Position numbers and translations under genes: made by a program. The notes beneath the pieces are model-generated. The model was not told the origin of the DNA. It worked only from the letters and a program-made list of their open reading frames with translations, and did not search any database. From Streptosporangiaceae bacterium (GTDB lineage Bacteria > Actinomycetota > Actinomycetes > Streptosporangiales > Streptosporangiaceae), in the NCBI GenBank assembly GCA_030040475.1, contig JASHTQ010000221.1, positions 1 to 22,821 on the forward strand: 22,821 nucleotides of DNA. Direction: 5' to 3'. This document shows, one piece after another, positions 1 through 7,489 of the stretch; the stretch's first letter is position 1, and each line of letters starts with the position of its first letter.

Positions 1-1304
1 ACAAGCGGCAGCCCGCCGAGCGCGACAAGGACCGCGGGCCCGGCCAGCGACAAGCCGAGCGCCGAAAAGGTGCCGCGCGGCCCGAATGCCAGCGCGAGCC
101 CCGCCCCGGCCAGCGCGGCCGGACCGGCCGCGATCACCGCGCCGCGCAGCATCACGGCCGCGACCTGCCACAGCGAAGCGCCGCGGGAGCGCAGCATGGC
201 GAGTTCGCCGCGCCTGCGGACCGCGACCATCCGTGCCGCCAGCAGGATCACCGCGGCCCCGACCACGACCAGGCTGACGAACAGCAGCAGCAGCACGGTC
301 TGGACCGCGGCCTGGGTGTCCAGGAAGACTGCCAGGTTCAGGGCCAGCGGGGAACCGGTAGTCGTGGTGTCCGCCGCGTTGGCCAGGCGGCCGTACAGCG
401 TCGGCGTCGCCGCGGCGGCCTTCGCCAGGTCGTCGGCCAGCCCCTGAGCCTGGTCAGCGGTCAGTGCGCCGAGCGCCAGCGGGTATTCCCACTGCAATTC
501 GAGGCCGCCGCCGCCGAGCGCGTCCTGCATGGCGGTGAGCTGGTCCGGGTCCACGATGACCGCGCCGGCCCAGAAGGAGGGCAGCTTCGGCGGGGTGGTC
601 AGGCTCGGTATCTGGGTGGTGCTGTCCGTGGTCCAGAAGGTCGAGGCGGGATCGCGGGCTCGCAGGATCGCGGTGACGAGCACGGTGACCGTCCCGGTGG
701 TGGCGGCCAGCCGGAGCCGGGACCCCGGATGCAGCCCGAACCGCGCGGCCGTCTGTGCCGTCACCGTCGCCGCCAGCCAGCCTGGCGGCAGCTTGCCGTG
801 GGCGTAGCTTCCCGCCGCCAGCTCGGCGTTGCCGGTGAGCGTGTCCCGGTAGACGACCTCCATCTTGGGCGGGATCATGGCATATGCGCTGCGCGCCGCG
901 CCCGACGTCACGGGGATCAGCCGGCTGCTCAGGCCGGCCCAGTGGTCGGCCGCGAGCGGCAGCGGCGTCGCCGCCAGGCCCCGGCCGATCTCGCTTTCCG
1001 CCGTGGTGACCTGCGTCCTGGTCATGTTCTCGGCCTGCCCGACGCCGAGAATGCTCTGATCGCCGTTCATCTCGCTGGTGAACGAGGTCCAGTCCGCGCT
1101 CACCTCGACGGCCTTGGTGGCGCCGCCGAGCGCGGCCAGCGTCTGCTGCAGCGCCTCGGTGCGGGTGTGCAGGCTGACCGCGGGCCCGGTCAGGGCGGCA
1201 AACACGCAGCCGGACACCAGCAGCGCCAGCGCCAGCATTCCGGCAGCCGCGGATCCCAGCCAGGAGCCCACCGTGGAGGCGGCCGATACGGCGACCCTCC
1301 CCAT
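1..1304 (-). CDS. FtsX-like ABC transporter permease, 5' part (partial)
   Basis: The frame is open from an ATG at 1304 to the left edge, giving about 434 residues without a stop; the 3' end lies outside the window. The protein starts MGRVAVSAASTVGSWLG and has one hydrophobic helix at about residues 18-38. A long, mostly polar extracytoplasmic region of about 300 residues follows. Then comes a strongly hydrophobic helix (TVLLLLFVSLVVVGAAVILL), a basic loop with RRRGELAMLRSRGAS, and further helices. The RRGELAMLRSRGAS loop after a membrane helix is typical of FtsX/MacB-type permeases, which work with an ABC ATPase in export or envelope processes. The substrate cannot be told and no ATPase gene is visible in the window. 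I see no good Shine-Dalgarno before the ATG. An 11-bp motif shared with the MarR-GNAT promoter lies 8-18 bases upstream of it. Confidence 0.8.
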   Translation of the reverse strand, partial: MGRVAVSAASTVGSWLGSAAAGMLALALLVSGCVFAALTGPAVSLHTRTEALQQTLAALGGATKAVEVSADWTSFTSEMNGDQSILGVGQAENMTRTQVTTAESEIGRGLAATPLPLAADHWAGLSSRLIPVTSGAARSAYAMIPPKMEVVYRDTLTGNAELAAGSYAHGKLPPGWLAATVTAQTAARFGLHPGSRLRLAATTGTVTVLVTAILRARDPASTFWTTDSTTQIPSLTTPPKLPSFWAGAVIVDPDQLTAMQDALGGGGLELQWEYPLALGALTADQAQGLADDLAKAAAATPTLYGRLANAADTTTTGSPLALNLAVFLDTQAAVQTVLLLLFVSLVVVGAAVILLAARMVAVRRRGELAMLRSRGASLWQVAAVMLRGAVIAAGPAALAGAGLALAFGPRGTFSALGLSLAGPAVLVALGGLPL

Positions 1305-1311
1305 AGGGGGA

Positions 1312-1322
1312 GCTTAAGTCAA
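1312..1322 (-). promoter_or_regulatory. TTGACTTAAGC motif upstream of the permease gene
   Basis: The minus strand reads TTGACTTAAGC just before the permease ATG. The same 11 bases occur before the MarR-GNAT gene (4389-4399) in the same orientation relative to the gene. The AAGTCAA half matches an ideal TTGACTTAAGTCAA palindrome; the other half is degenerate. That it is an operator is inference. Confidence 0.4.
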
Positions 1323-1480
1323 CGGCTAGCAAAGACGACAGGGCATTATCGTGACAACCGCATGGCCGGTGTCCCGTGAGCACCTTGCGCCCCACTGGCA
1401 CCGCGCTAGGCGCGCCAGAGGCCGGAAAATCGACGCACAGTTAAGATTTGAATACTCGGTGTCATCTCTGGTTATCAAAT

Positions 1481-1498
1481 GTTGAACGGAAGTTGATC
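1481..1498 (+). promoter_or_regulatory. Possible PHO-box-like direct repeat before pit
   Basis: GTTGAAC (1481-1487) and GTTGATC (1492-1498) repeat with an 11-base period about 75 bases before the phosphate transporter start. PhoP sites in Streptomyces are 11-base direct repeats of roughly GTTCACC plus four variable bases, so the period fits but the match is imperfect. TTGAAC at 1482-1487 and GACAAT at 1506-1511, 18 bases apart, could form a weak promoter here. Confidence 0.3.
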
Positions 1499-1570
1499 TT
1501 CTGATGACAATCGATTGAGCGTTGCGGCCGGCCTCTCGACACCGACATCGCTGGTAGAGACGCTAGCCCC

Positions 1571-2722
1571 GTGGGCAACGACGCAGTTCTGGTGCTGGTG
1601 GTCATAACCGCTCTCGGTTTCGACTTCACCAACGGATTCCATGACACAGGTAATGCGATGGCAACGTCGATCGCGACCAAGGCGCTCGAGCCGAGGGTCG
1701 CGGTCGCCGTCTCCGGGGTGCTGAACCTCGTCGGCGCATTCCTTTCCCTGGCCGTCGCCGCGACGATCGCGAGCGGCCTGGTCAGCACGAAACTGGTGAC
1801 GCTGACCGTGGTCGCCGCCGGCCTGGCGGGCGGGATCATCTGGAACCTGCTCACCTGGCTCCTCGGCATCCCGTCGAGTTCCTCGCACGCGCTGATCGGC
1901 GGCGTGATCGGCTCGATGCTGGCCGCCGCGGGCGGCCACGCCGTGCTGTGGCACGGACTGGTCTCGAAGGTCGTGCTGCCGGCCGTCCTGTCGCCGATCA
2001 TCGCCGCGCTCGTCGCGGCGACGGGAACGTGGCTGCTGTACAGAATCAGCCGCGGTCTCACCGACTCGGCCAGGCAACACGGCTTCCGGATCGGCCAGAT
2101 CGGGTCGGCGTGCATGGTGTCCCTGGCCCACGGCACCAACGACGCGCAGAAGACGATGGGCGTCATCACGCTGGCGCTGATCGCGAACGGGACGCTCGCA
2201 TCCGGCTCGAACGCGCCGTTCTGGGTCATCCTGTGCTGCGCGCTCGCCATCAGCCTGGGCACCTACATCGGCGGCTGGCGGGTCATCCGCACCCTGGGCA
2301 AGGGCCTGGTCGAGATCGAGTCGCCGCAGGGCATGGCGGCCGAGTCCGCCTCGGCCGCGGTTATCCTGCTGTCGAGCAGCTTCGGCTACTCGCTGTCCAC
2401 CACGCACGTCGCCACCGGCTCGATCATCGGCACCGGCCTGGGCAAGAAGGGCGCCGAGGTCCGCTGGAACGTGGCCGGGCGGATGGCCACCGCGTGGGTG
2501 TTCACGCTGCCCTCGGCGGCGCTCGTGGGCGCCGGGGCCTACGCCCTGGCACACGTCATCGGCGGCACCCTCGGCGTGGTCGTCGACCTGATCATCCTGC
2601 TGGCCGTCGTCGCGGTGATCTACTGGAGGTCCCGCGGCAGCAAGGTCGACCACAAGAACGTCAACGACGAGTGGACGGGCTCGGTCGCTCCGGCCGAACC
2701 CGAGCACGCGGCAGCGGCCTGA
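1571..2722 (+). CDS. pit: PiT-family inorganic phosphate transporter
   Basis: This 383-residue membrane protein moves inorganic phosphate, in this family usually as a metal-phosphate complex with protons, across the cytoplasmic membrane. The family's duplicated signature is clear. The first copy is GFDFTNGFHDTGNAM at about residues 16-30; the second is SLAHGTNDAQKTMGV at about 183-197. Hydrophobic helices fill the rest, with a loop rich in GIPSSSSHALIGG near residue 100 and STTHVATGSIIGTGLG near 275, both typical. The GTG at 1571 is chosen because it puts the signature at its usual distance from the N-terminus. The gene is followed after 18 bases by a small membrane protein gene and then a DUF3349 gene, the order of the Mycobacterium tuberculosis pitA-Rv0544c-Rv0543c locus. 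Low-affinity phosphate uptake is the likely role. Confidence 0.95.
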   Translation: MGNDAVLVLVVITALGFDFTNGFHDTGNAMATSIATKALEPRVAVAVSGVLNLVGAFLSLAVAATIASGLVSTKLVTLTVVAAGLAGGIIWNLLTWLLGIPSSSSHALIGGVIGSMLAAAGGHAVLWHGLVSKVVLPAVLSPIIAALVAATGTWLLYRISRGLTDSARQHGFRIGQIGSACMVSLAHGTNDAQKTMGVITLALIANGTLASGSNAPFWVILCCALAISLGTYIGGWRVIRTLGKGLVEIESPQGMAAESASAAVILLSSSFGYSLSTTHVATGSIIGTGLGKKGAEVRWNVAGRMATAWVFTLPSAALVGAGAYALAHVIGGTLGVVVDLIILLAVVAVIYWRSRGSKVDHKNVNDEWTGSVAPAEPEHAAAA

Positions 2723-2740
2723 GCGACAGGGGAAGCAACA

Positions 2741-3049
2741 ATGTCCTGGATCAACCTGAGCGCCCTGTGGAAGATCGTGGTCTACGGCCTGATCGCCGGG
2801 GCCGGGCTGCCCGCGCTGTTCGCCATCGGGCTGCGCGCCCTGGCCTGGCCGGGCGGTGCCCGCGTGCAGACCGCGGGCGCGGGGGCCGGATCGGCCGGGG
2901 GCGACGCGTCCGCCGATAATGATCGCCTGGTCGGCGGCAACGTGCTCGGCATGCTCATCGCCGCGATCATCTTCCTGATCATCCTGGCTGCCCTCGGCTG
3001 GTGCGTCTACGAGGTCTACCAGATCGGCCACCCCGCCAAGGCCAAGTAA
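2741..3049 (+). CDS. Small two-helix membrane protein linked to pit (Rv0544c-like by position)
   Basis: The 102-residue product has two predicted membrane helices, at about residues 8-34 and 66-93. They are separated by a Gly/Ala-rich loop containing GAGAGSAGG, and a short basic tail (HPAKAK) ends the protein. The ATG at 2741 follows AGGGGAAGC, a plausible ribosome site. The gene sits between the phosphate transporter and a DUF3349 gene, so it is very likely cotranscribed with them. In mycobacteria a small membrane protein occupies the same place. No biochemical role is known to me; an accessory role in phosphate transport is only a guess from position. Confidence 0.8.
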   Translation: MSWINLSALWKIVVYGLIAGAGLPALFAIGLRALAWPGGARVQTAGAGAGSAGGDASADNDRLVGGNVLGMLIAAIIFLIILAALGWCVYEVYQIGHPAKAK

Positions 3050-3090
3050 CGACCGCGACCACGGCTATCTCATCGAGAGGGTAGGAGAAC

Positions 3091-3405
3091 ATGGCGCTGC
3101 CACCCGTGCTGAGCAAGATCATCGAATGGCTGCGCGCCGGCTACCCAGAGGGCGTTCCCGACGTCGACTACCTGCCGCTGTTCGCCCTGCTCGGCAGCCA
3201 GCTGACCAACGACGAGGTCGAGGCGATCGTGAAGGAACTGGAGAACGAGAGCAAGCCGGAGGCGGCCGAGAAGATCCGCGCGGCCATCACCGACGTCACC
3301 AAGCACCAGCCGAGCGACGCGGACATCAACCGTGTCAGGGCCAGGCTGGCGGGCGGCGGCTGGCCGCTCGAGAAGCCCAGCCTGGAGCACTGGCCTAACC
3401 CATGA
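3091..3405 (+). CDS. DUF3349 family protein (Rv0543c-like)
   Basis: This is a 104-residue soluble, mostly alpha-helical protein. The stretch LRAGYPEGVPDVDYLPLFALL at residues 14-34, followed by LTNDEVEAIVKEL, is the hallmark of the DUF3349 family. A second helical part carries the PSDADINRVRARLAGGGWPL motif near the C-terminus. A ribosome site (GGGTAGGAG) precedes the ATG at 3091. It is the third gene after the phosphate transporter, as in the Mycobacterium pitA locus. The family has no established biochemical function. The gene ends 12 bases before the stop of the convergent MarR-GNAT gene. Confidence 0.88.
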   Translation: MALPPVLSKIIEWLRAGYPEGVPDVDYLPLFALLGSQLTNDEVEAIVKELENESKPEAAEKIRAAITDVTKHQPSDADINRVRARLAGGGWPLEKPSLEHWPNP

Positions 3406-3417
3406 GGCATCCCGCCG

Positions 3418-4365
3418 TCACAGGCTGCGGGACCAGTTCTGGCCGGTCAGGTCCTTTCCGAAGCTGTGGTGGCGGCTCTCGTCGTCCAGCCTGAAGCCAG
3501 CACGCTCGTAGATGCGCCTGGCGTCGGCGAGGACGTCGTTGGTCCACAGGGTGATTCCCGTGTACCCGGCCCGGCGGGCGAACCTGAGCACCTCCTCGAC
3601 CAGCCGGGCGCCGATCCCCAGGCCCCTGGCCCACGGCTCGACGAGCAGCAGCCGCAGCCGTGCGGTCTGCTCGTCTTCCCGCACGCAGAACACGCAGCCG
3701 GCCGGGGTCCCGTCGACCTCGGCGATCCAGGCAGATTCCCTCTCCGGGTCCCTGGTGTTGACGTAGTCCGCGACGATCCTGGCCACGAGCGCCTCGTACG
3801 AGCAGTCCCAGCCGAACTCCTCCGCGTACAACGCCGCGTTACGGTGCACCACCCAGCCCATGTCGCCCGGCTGGGGGGCACGCAGCAGGTAGCCGCGCGG
3901 CTGGGGCGCCTCGGTGAGCACCTCGGTGATCACCCGCATGCCGTCGAGCATCCGGCGGCGGTCCTCGGGACGCACGTCGGCGAGCATCTCGCGGGTCTGC
4001 GCGGCGGACCGCGCGTCCAGGCCCGCGACGACCGAGCGTCCGGCCTCGGTCAGCCGGATGACCTGCCGGCGCGCGTCGGCGGGCGAGCGCTGCCGCCAGA
4101 TCAGGCCGTCGGCCTCGAACCTGGCCAGGATGCGGCTCAGGTACCCGGCGTCGATGTCGACCACGCGGCGCAGGTCGGTCACCTCGCTGGCGTCCCGCTG
4201 CGCCAGCTCGAACAGCAGCCTTGCCTCGGTCAGCGAGTACGGCGTGCCCAGGTACTTGCCGCGCAGCAGCCCGATCACGTTCGTGTAGAACCGGTTGAAC
4301 TCCCGCACCGCCGCCACCTCGGCCTCGCCCGCGAGCACCGGGTCGTCGGACGTCAGTTCGCTCAT
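3418..4365 (-). CDS. MarR-type regulator fused to a GNAT acetyltransferase domain
   Basis: The 315-residue protein has two domains. Residues about 15-150 form a MarR winged helix, with LTEARLLFELAQRDASEVTDL, the recognition region DAGYLSRILARFEADGLI and the wing RSPADARRQVIRLTEAG. Residues about 155-315 form a GNAT domain with the acetyl-CoA loop RGLGIG at 247-252 and the usual YERAGFRL end. Such fusions are common in actinobacteria; the acetyl acceptor is normally unknown. The ATG at 4365 has an AGGGGG ribosome site. Its upstream region holds a near-palindrome that also occurs, in part, before the ABC permease gene about 3 kb to the left. Autoregulation is therefore plausible. The gene is monocistronic as far as can be seen. 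Confidence 0.93.
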   Translation of the reverse strand: MSELTSDDPVLAGEAEVAAVREFNRFYTNVIGLLRGKYLGTPYSLTEARLLFELAQRDASEVTDLRRVVDIDAGYLSRILARFEADGLIWRQRSPADARRQVIRLTEAGRSVVAGLDARSAAQTREMLADVRPEDRRRMLDGMRVITEVLTEAPQPRGYLLRAPQPGDMGWVVHRNAALYAEEFGWDCSYEALVARIVADYVNTRDPERESAWIAEVDGTPAGCVFCVREDEQTARLRLLLVEPWARGLGIGARLVEEVLRFARRAGYTGITLWTNDVLADARRIYERAGFRLDDESRHHSFGKDLTGQNWSRSL

Positions 4366-4386
4366 GCCGTCCCCCTGCCGGATCAG

Positions 4387-4399
4387 TTGCTTAAGTCAA
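4387..4399 (-). promoter_or_regulatory. Putative MarR-GNAT operator
   Basis: The plus strand reads TTGCTTAAGTCAA, a palindrome centred on CTTAAG and missing one base from an ideal TTGACTTAAGTCAA. It lies 22-34 bases before the MarR-GNAT start codon, where MarR regulators often bind to repress their own gene. Eleven of the bases recur before the permease gene. Confidence 0.5.
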
Positions 4400-4444
4400 T
4401 TATATGCATGCTGCTGACAACGACAAGGGTGGAGCCCGCGCAGG

Positions 4445-4462
4445 CGGCCGGCTGACCGGCCG
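4445..4462 (-). terminator. Hairpin downstream of the Clp-N gene
   Basis: A perfect 7-bp stem, CGGCCGG and CCGGCCG, encloses the loop CTGA about 87 bases after the Clp-N gene stop. No U-run follows, as is usual in high-GC actinobacteria, so a terminator role is tentative. Confidence 0.35.
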
Positions 4463-4548
4463 GCTCCGGCGGGATACCGGCGTGAACCTGACGGGCAACC
4501 GCGTCGAGCGGCTGCCGCTGCGCTACGACCGGCCGCCCGCTCCGCCAG

Positions 4549-5310
4549 CTAGCCCGCTCCGCCCGCCAGCCGCTGCCTCTCCGCGAGCAGGCGCGCGAGC
4601 TCGGGCAGAAGCCACTCTTCCGCCCGCTGGCCGGTCACGCCGAGCCCGGTCAGCGTCCGGCCGCCGATGCCCTCGTCCTCCTCCAGCAGGCCGAGCAGGA
4701 GATGCTCGGTGCCGATGTAGTTGTGCCCGAGCATGAGCGCCTTGCGGACGGCGAGTTCGAATACCTTCCTGGCCAGCGGCGTGGGCGGTTTGCGGCCTTC
4801 GGTCGGCTCCTGCACCGTGGCCGCCGGCAGGGCCGCGATCAGCGCCTGGCGCGCCTGCTCCCGCGTGACCCCGAGCGCCTCGACGGCCTTGACCGCCAGG
4901 CCGTCCGGCTCGGTGAGCACGCCGAGCGCCAGGTGCTCGGTGCCGATGAAGTCGTGCCGGTGATCGCGTGCCTCGGTCTGCGCGGCCTGGATCGCCCGCC
5001 TGGCCCGGTCGGTGAACCGGGAGAAGGGATGCTCGCGGAAGGCCTCCTGGAGCAGGCTCTGCCAGTCGCCCGCCTTCGGCACGAAGCGCTTCTGCGCGGC
5101 CTGCTTGGTGACGCCCATGGACTGGCCGATCTCGGTCCAGGACGCGCCCGACCTGCGGGCCTGGTCGACGAAGTGGCCGATTAGATGGTCGGCGAGCTCG
5201 CCGAGATGCTCGGAGATCCGCACCGCCGCCGACACCTGGCCAAGCGCCGTGCCCTCCTGGCTCTTCACGAAGCCGATCAGCTCATCGAGCCGTACGGGAA
5301 GTTGCTCCAT
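4549..5310 (-). CDS. Helix-turn-helix protein with double Clp N-terminal domain
   Basis: The 253-residue product joins a DNA-binding-like N-terminus to two Clp-N repeats but has no AAA+ ATPase module, so it is not a ClpC unfoldase. Residues 56-76, SWTEIGQSMGVTKQAAQKRF, look like a helix-turn-helix. The Clp-N repeats cover about 98-160 and 176-240; each holds the H-x-x-(F/Y)IGTEHL motif (118-126 and 196-204). In ClpC/ClpA this domain binds substrates and adaptors. Here it could sense a protein or a damaged side chain and switch the DNA-binding part, which is inference. Two 17-bp palindromes sit directly before the ATG and overlap the predicted promoter, so autoregulation is likely. The predicted transcription start coincides with the ATG, suggesting a leaderless mRNA. 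Confidence 0.88.
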   Translation of the reverse strand: MEQLPVRLDELIGFVKSQEGTALGQVSAAVRISEHLGELADHLIGHFVDQARRSGASWTEIGQSMGVTKQAAQKRFVPKAGDWQSLLQEAFREHPFSRFTDRARRAIQAAQTEARDHRHDFIGTEHLALGVLTEPDGLAVKAVEALGVTREQARQALIAALPAATVQEPTEGRKPPTPLARKVFELAVRKALMLGHNYIGTEHLLLGLLEEDEGIGGRTLTGLGVTGQRAEEWLLPELARLLAERQRLAGGAG

Positions 5311-5312
5311 GC

Positions 5313-5329
5313 GTCAACCCTAGGTTGAC
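5313..5329. promoter_or_regulatory. Palindromic operator 1 before the Clp-N gene
   Basis: GTCAACCCTAGGTTGAC is a GTCAACC-N3-GGTTGAC palindrome beginning 3 bases upstream of the ATG. On the minus strand it includes TAGGGT (5322-5317), which serves as the -10 box of the predicted promoter. A bound dimer would block polymerase. Confidence 0.65.
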
Positions 5330-5340
5330 CGGTTCGATTG

Positions 5341-5357
5341 GTCAACCTCAGGTTGAC
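5341..5357. promoter_or_regulatory. Palindromic operator 2 and -35 region of the Clp-N gene
   Basis: GTCAACCTCAGGTTGAC is a second copy of the GTCAACC-N3-GGTTGAC palindrome, 28 bp centre to centre from the first. The minus-strand TTGACC at 5345-5340, which overlaps it, lies exactly 17 bases from TAGGGT (5322-5317), an orthodox sigma-70-type spacing. Both core promoter elements thus fall in repressor-like sites. Confidence 0.65.
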
Positions 5358-5583
5358 GATACCGGCTGCCGCGCGTCGCCCTCTCCCTTCTGCCAGGTCC
5401 TGCCCGACTCGCGCCTGCCTCATCAGAAGCAGTACGGCAATTCCGTCTCACCTGCCCCTGACCGTAAGGCGTGGAAGTCGCAGCCAGTCACATAGAGCTA
5501 CGTGGTGGGGACATCCACATCGTATAAACGCGAAGGTGCCGAATCCCAGCGGTCACGGGGATCACGGAAATCGCTCCTCGCCT

Positions 5584-6129
5584 CTACCGCCGCGGTGGCG
5601 GAGGAGGTGGGGGAGGCTGACGAGGCGGATGAGGTGGTGGGGGTGGAAGAGTGCTCACGGCCGGCGGCGACTCGGGCCAGACGAGCAGCACCGGGCACGC
5701 GGCGTGGTCGACGACGAACCGGGCGGCCTTGCCCAGGCTCTTCGGGCCGAGCCTGCTCCGGTCGCCGTCTCGCGCCATGATCAGCAGGTCCGCGTCGGCC
5801 GAGGCGGCCACGACCGCGCGCTCGGCATGGCCCTGGACCTCCAGCCGCTCGCACGGGCGGCCCAGCCTGCGCGCGGCCGCGTCGAGCAGTTCGCCGGCCG
5901 ACGCGGCGGCGAGCCGCTCCAGCCTGGCGCCTGGGTCGTGCCCGGCGCGTCCGAACAGCCCCAGGTACGCGCCGTGCGCGGCGTCCGGCGCCTCGGCCGA
6001 CGTGACGTGCAGCAGGGTGAACGTGGCGGCCGCCGGAGCCAGGCTGAGGGCCGCGTCCACGCTGGCCCGCCAGCTTCCCTCGGACACCCAGATATAGACA
6101 GAACGAGAGGTGGTATCACTCCCGGTCAC
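5584..6129 (-). CDS. Universal stress protein (UspA family) with polyproline tail
   Basis: This 181-residue protein has one Usp alpha/beta fold. The first strand is VYIWVSEGSWRASVDAAL and the core strands end in ADLLIMARDGD. The C-terminal part GPKSLGKAARFVVDHAACPVLLV matches the family's last helix and strand. The ATP-binding pattern G-x2-G-x9-G(S/T) is degenerate here (GDRSRLGPKSLGKAA), so nucleotide binding is uncertain. About 25 residues after the fold are almost all proline with Arg and His, an unusual extension. The GTG start at 6129 has a good GGAGG site. It begins 28 bases after the permease gene stop, so the two are probably one operon. The likely role is stress or dormancy adaptation, inferred from the family. 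Confidence 0.87.
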   Translation of the reverse strand: MTGSDTTSRSVYIWVSEGSWRASVDAALSLAPAAATFTLLHVTSAEAPDAAHGAYLGLFGRAGHDPGARLERLAAASAGELLDAAARRLGRPCERLEVQGHAERAVVAASADADLLIMARDGDRSRLGPKSLGKAARFVVDHAACPVLLVWPESPPAVSTLPPPPPHPPRQPPPPPPPPRR

Positions 6130-6157
6130 CGCGGATCAGCCTCCATGCCGCGCCTTT

Positions 6158-7429
6158 CTACCTGACGTGCAGCGCCGCCCACAGGGCAAGCACCGCGAGG
6201 ACGAGTCCGGCCGGCACCGTGAGCAGCCCCAGCCTGGTGAATTCCCCGAGATCCGGCGCCGACCCGTGGCGGCGCAGGCTGCGGCGCCACAGTAGCGTCG
6301 CGAGCGAGCCGGTGTAGGTGAGGTTCGGCCCGATGTTGACGCCGATCAGCACGGCGAGGACGGCGCCTGCACCGGACGGCGCGGCCAGCGGTGCGAGCAC
6401 CAGGACGGCAGGCAGGTTGTTGGCGACGTTGGCGAGGACCGCGGCGAGCGCCGCGATGGCGAGCAAGGCTGGCAGCGACGCGCCCGTGGGCAGCAGCGGC
6501 GCGAGCGCGGAGCCGAGCCCGTTGCCGACCACCGCCGCGACCACGATCGCCAGGCCGAGCACGAACAGCAGGAACGGCGGGTCCGCGGCGCGCACCAGGT
6601 CCACGGGACCGACCCGCCGCCGTGCCAGCGCGCGGATGGCCAGCACCGCGGCGCCGCCGAACGCGGCCCATGCGGGGCTCACCCCGGCCGCCGACGCGAC
6701 CACGAACCCGGCGAGCGTGGCGGCGACCACGACGATGGTGAAGACCGGCACGCCCTGGGCGGGGTCCCGTTCCCGCTCCGGGTCGGCCGCGCCGACGCCG
6801 AGGTCGGCGGCGAAGAACCGGCCGAACACCGCGTACTCGACGCCGATCGCGGCCAGCCAGGGCAGCGCCATCAGCGCCGCGAAGCGCGGGAAGGCCAGCC
6901 CGCTGGCGGCGAACGCGAGCAGGTTGGTGAGGTTGGAGACGGGCAGCAGCAGCGACGCGGAGTTCGCCAGGTGCGTGCACGCGTACACGTGCGGCCTGGC
7001 CCGCAGGTCCAGCCTGGCCGCGGTGGCGAACACGACCGGGGTGAGCAGCACGACCGTAGCGTCCAGGCTCAGCACTGCGGTCGTGACCGCGGCGACGACG
7101 AACACCAGCGCGAGCAGCCGCCGCGGGCGGCCGCCGCTGCCCCGCGCCATCCACCTGCCGCAGGCCCGGAACAGGCCGTCGTCATCGCACAGGTGCGCGA
7201 GCACGAGGATCGCGGCAAGGAAGCCGATCACCGGCCCGATCTGCCTGGCCTGGCCGGCGGCGCCGGTGGCCGAGATCGCGCCGACCGCGATCAGGCAGCC
7301 CGCCGCGGGCACCGCCATGACCGCCTCCGGCCAGCCGTGCGGCCTGATCACCGCCCACGCGAGCACGGCGACGAGCGCAAGCACGGAAACCGTCTCGCCG
7401 GCGGCGGCGTTCAGCGCGGTCCTCCTCAT
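6158..7429 (-). CDS. SLC13/ArsB-like ion permease
   Basis: The 423-residue integral membrane protein has about ten hydrophobic helices throughout. Features shared with the ArsB/NhaD/SLC13 permease group are LDATVVLLTPVVFATAARL near residue 125, the following NSASLLLPVSNLTNLLAF, and the second-half repeat ANVANNLPAVLVLAPL with GVNIGPNLTYTGSLATLLW near residues 365-385. Members export arsenite or exchange cations and dicarboxylates. The ion carried here is not evident, and no ArsR, ArsC or other arsenic gene lies nearby, so an arsenic role is unproven. It lies between a lysR gene (60 bases upstream) and a universal stress protein gene (28 bases downstream), all on one strand. The start codon lacks a strong ribosome site. 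Confidence 0.85.
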   Translation of the reverse strand: MRRTALNAAAGETVSVLALVAVLAWAVIRPHGWPEAVMAVPAAGCLIAVGAISATGAAGQARQIGPVIGFLAAILVLAHLCDDDGLFRACGRWMARGSGGRPRRLLALVFVVAAVTTAVLSLDATVVLLTPVVFATAARLDLRARPHVYACTHLANSASLLLPVSNLTNLLAFAASGLAFPRFAALMALPWLAAIGVEYAVFGRFFAADLGVGAADPERERDPAQGVPVFTIVVVAATLAGFVVASAAGVSPAWAAFGGAAVLAIRALARRRVGPVDLVRAADPPFLLFVLGLAIVVAAVVGNGLGSALAPLLPTGASLPALLAIAALAAVLANVANNLPAVLVLAPLAAPSGAGAVLAVLIGVNIGPNLTYTGSLATLLWRRSLRRHGSAPDLGEFTRLGLLTVPAGLVLAVLALWAALHVR

Positions 7430-7489
7430 CGTGGGTCGGCAACCTGGGTCATGCGGTGCTACCCAATCACGAGCGGTTCAGCCCGGCAC

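Noticed and set aside
454..1401. A 315-codon minus-strand frame that starts upstream of the permease
   Set aside because: It is out of frame with the permease. The correct frame has membrane helices and the FtsX loop and stays open to the window edge.
1475..3031. A 518-codon minus-strand frame over the phosphate transporter
   Set aside because: Low-complexity Arg/Asp/Gly text without a known domain; the plus strand encodes a complete transporter and a small membrane protein.
3411..3431. CCCGC...GCGGG pairing between the convergent DUF3349 and MarR-GNAT genes as a terminator
   Set aside because: The stem is only 5 bp with an 11-base loop and lies partly in coding sequence; such pairings are common at this GC content.
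6158..7429. Arsenic-resistance operon
   Set aside because: The permease resembles ArsB, but no ArsR, arsenate reductase or ArsA is nearby and the flanking LysR and Usp genes do not indicate arsenic.
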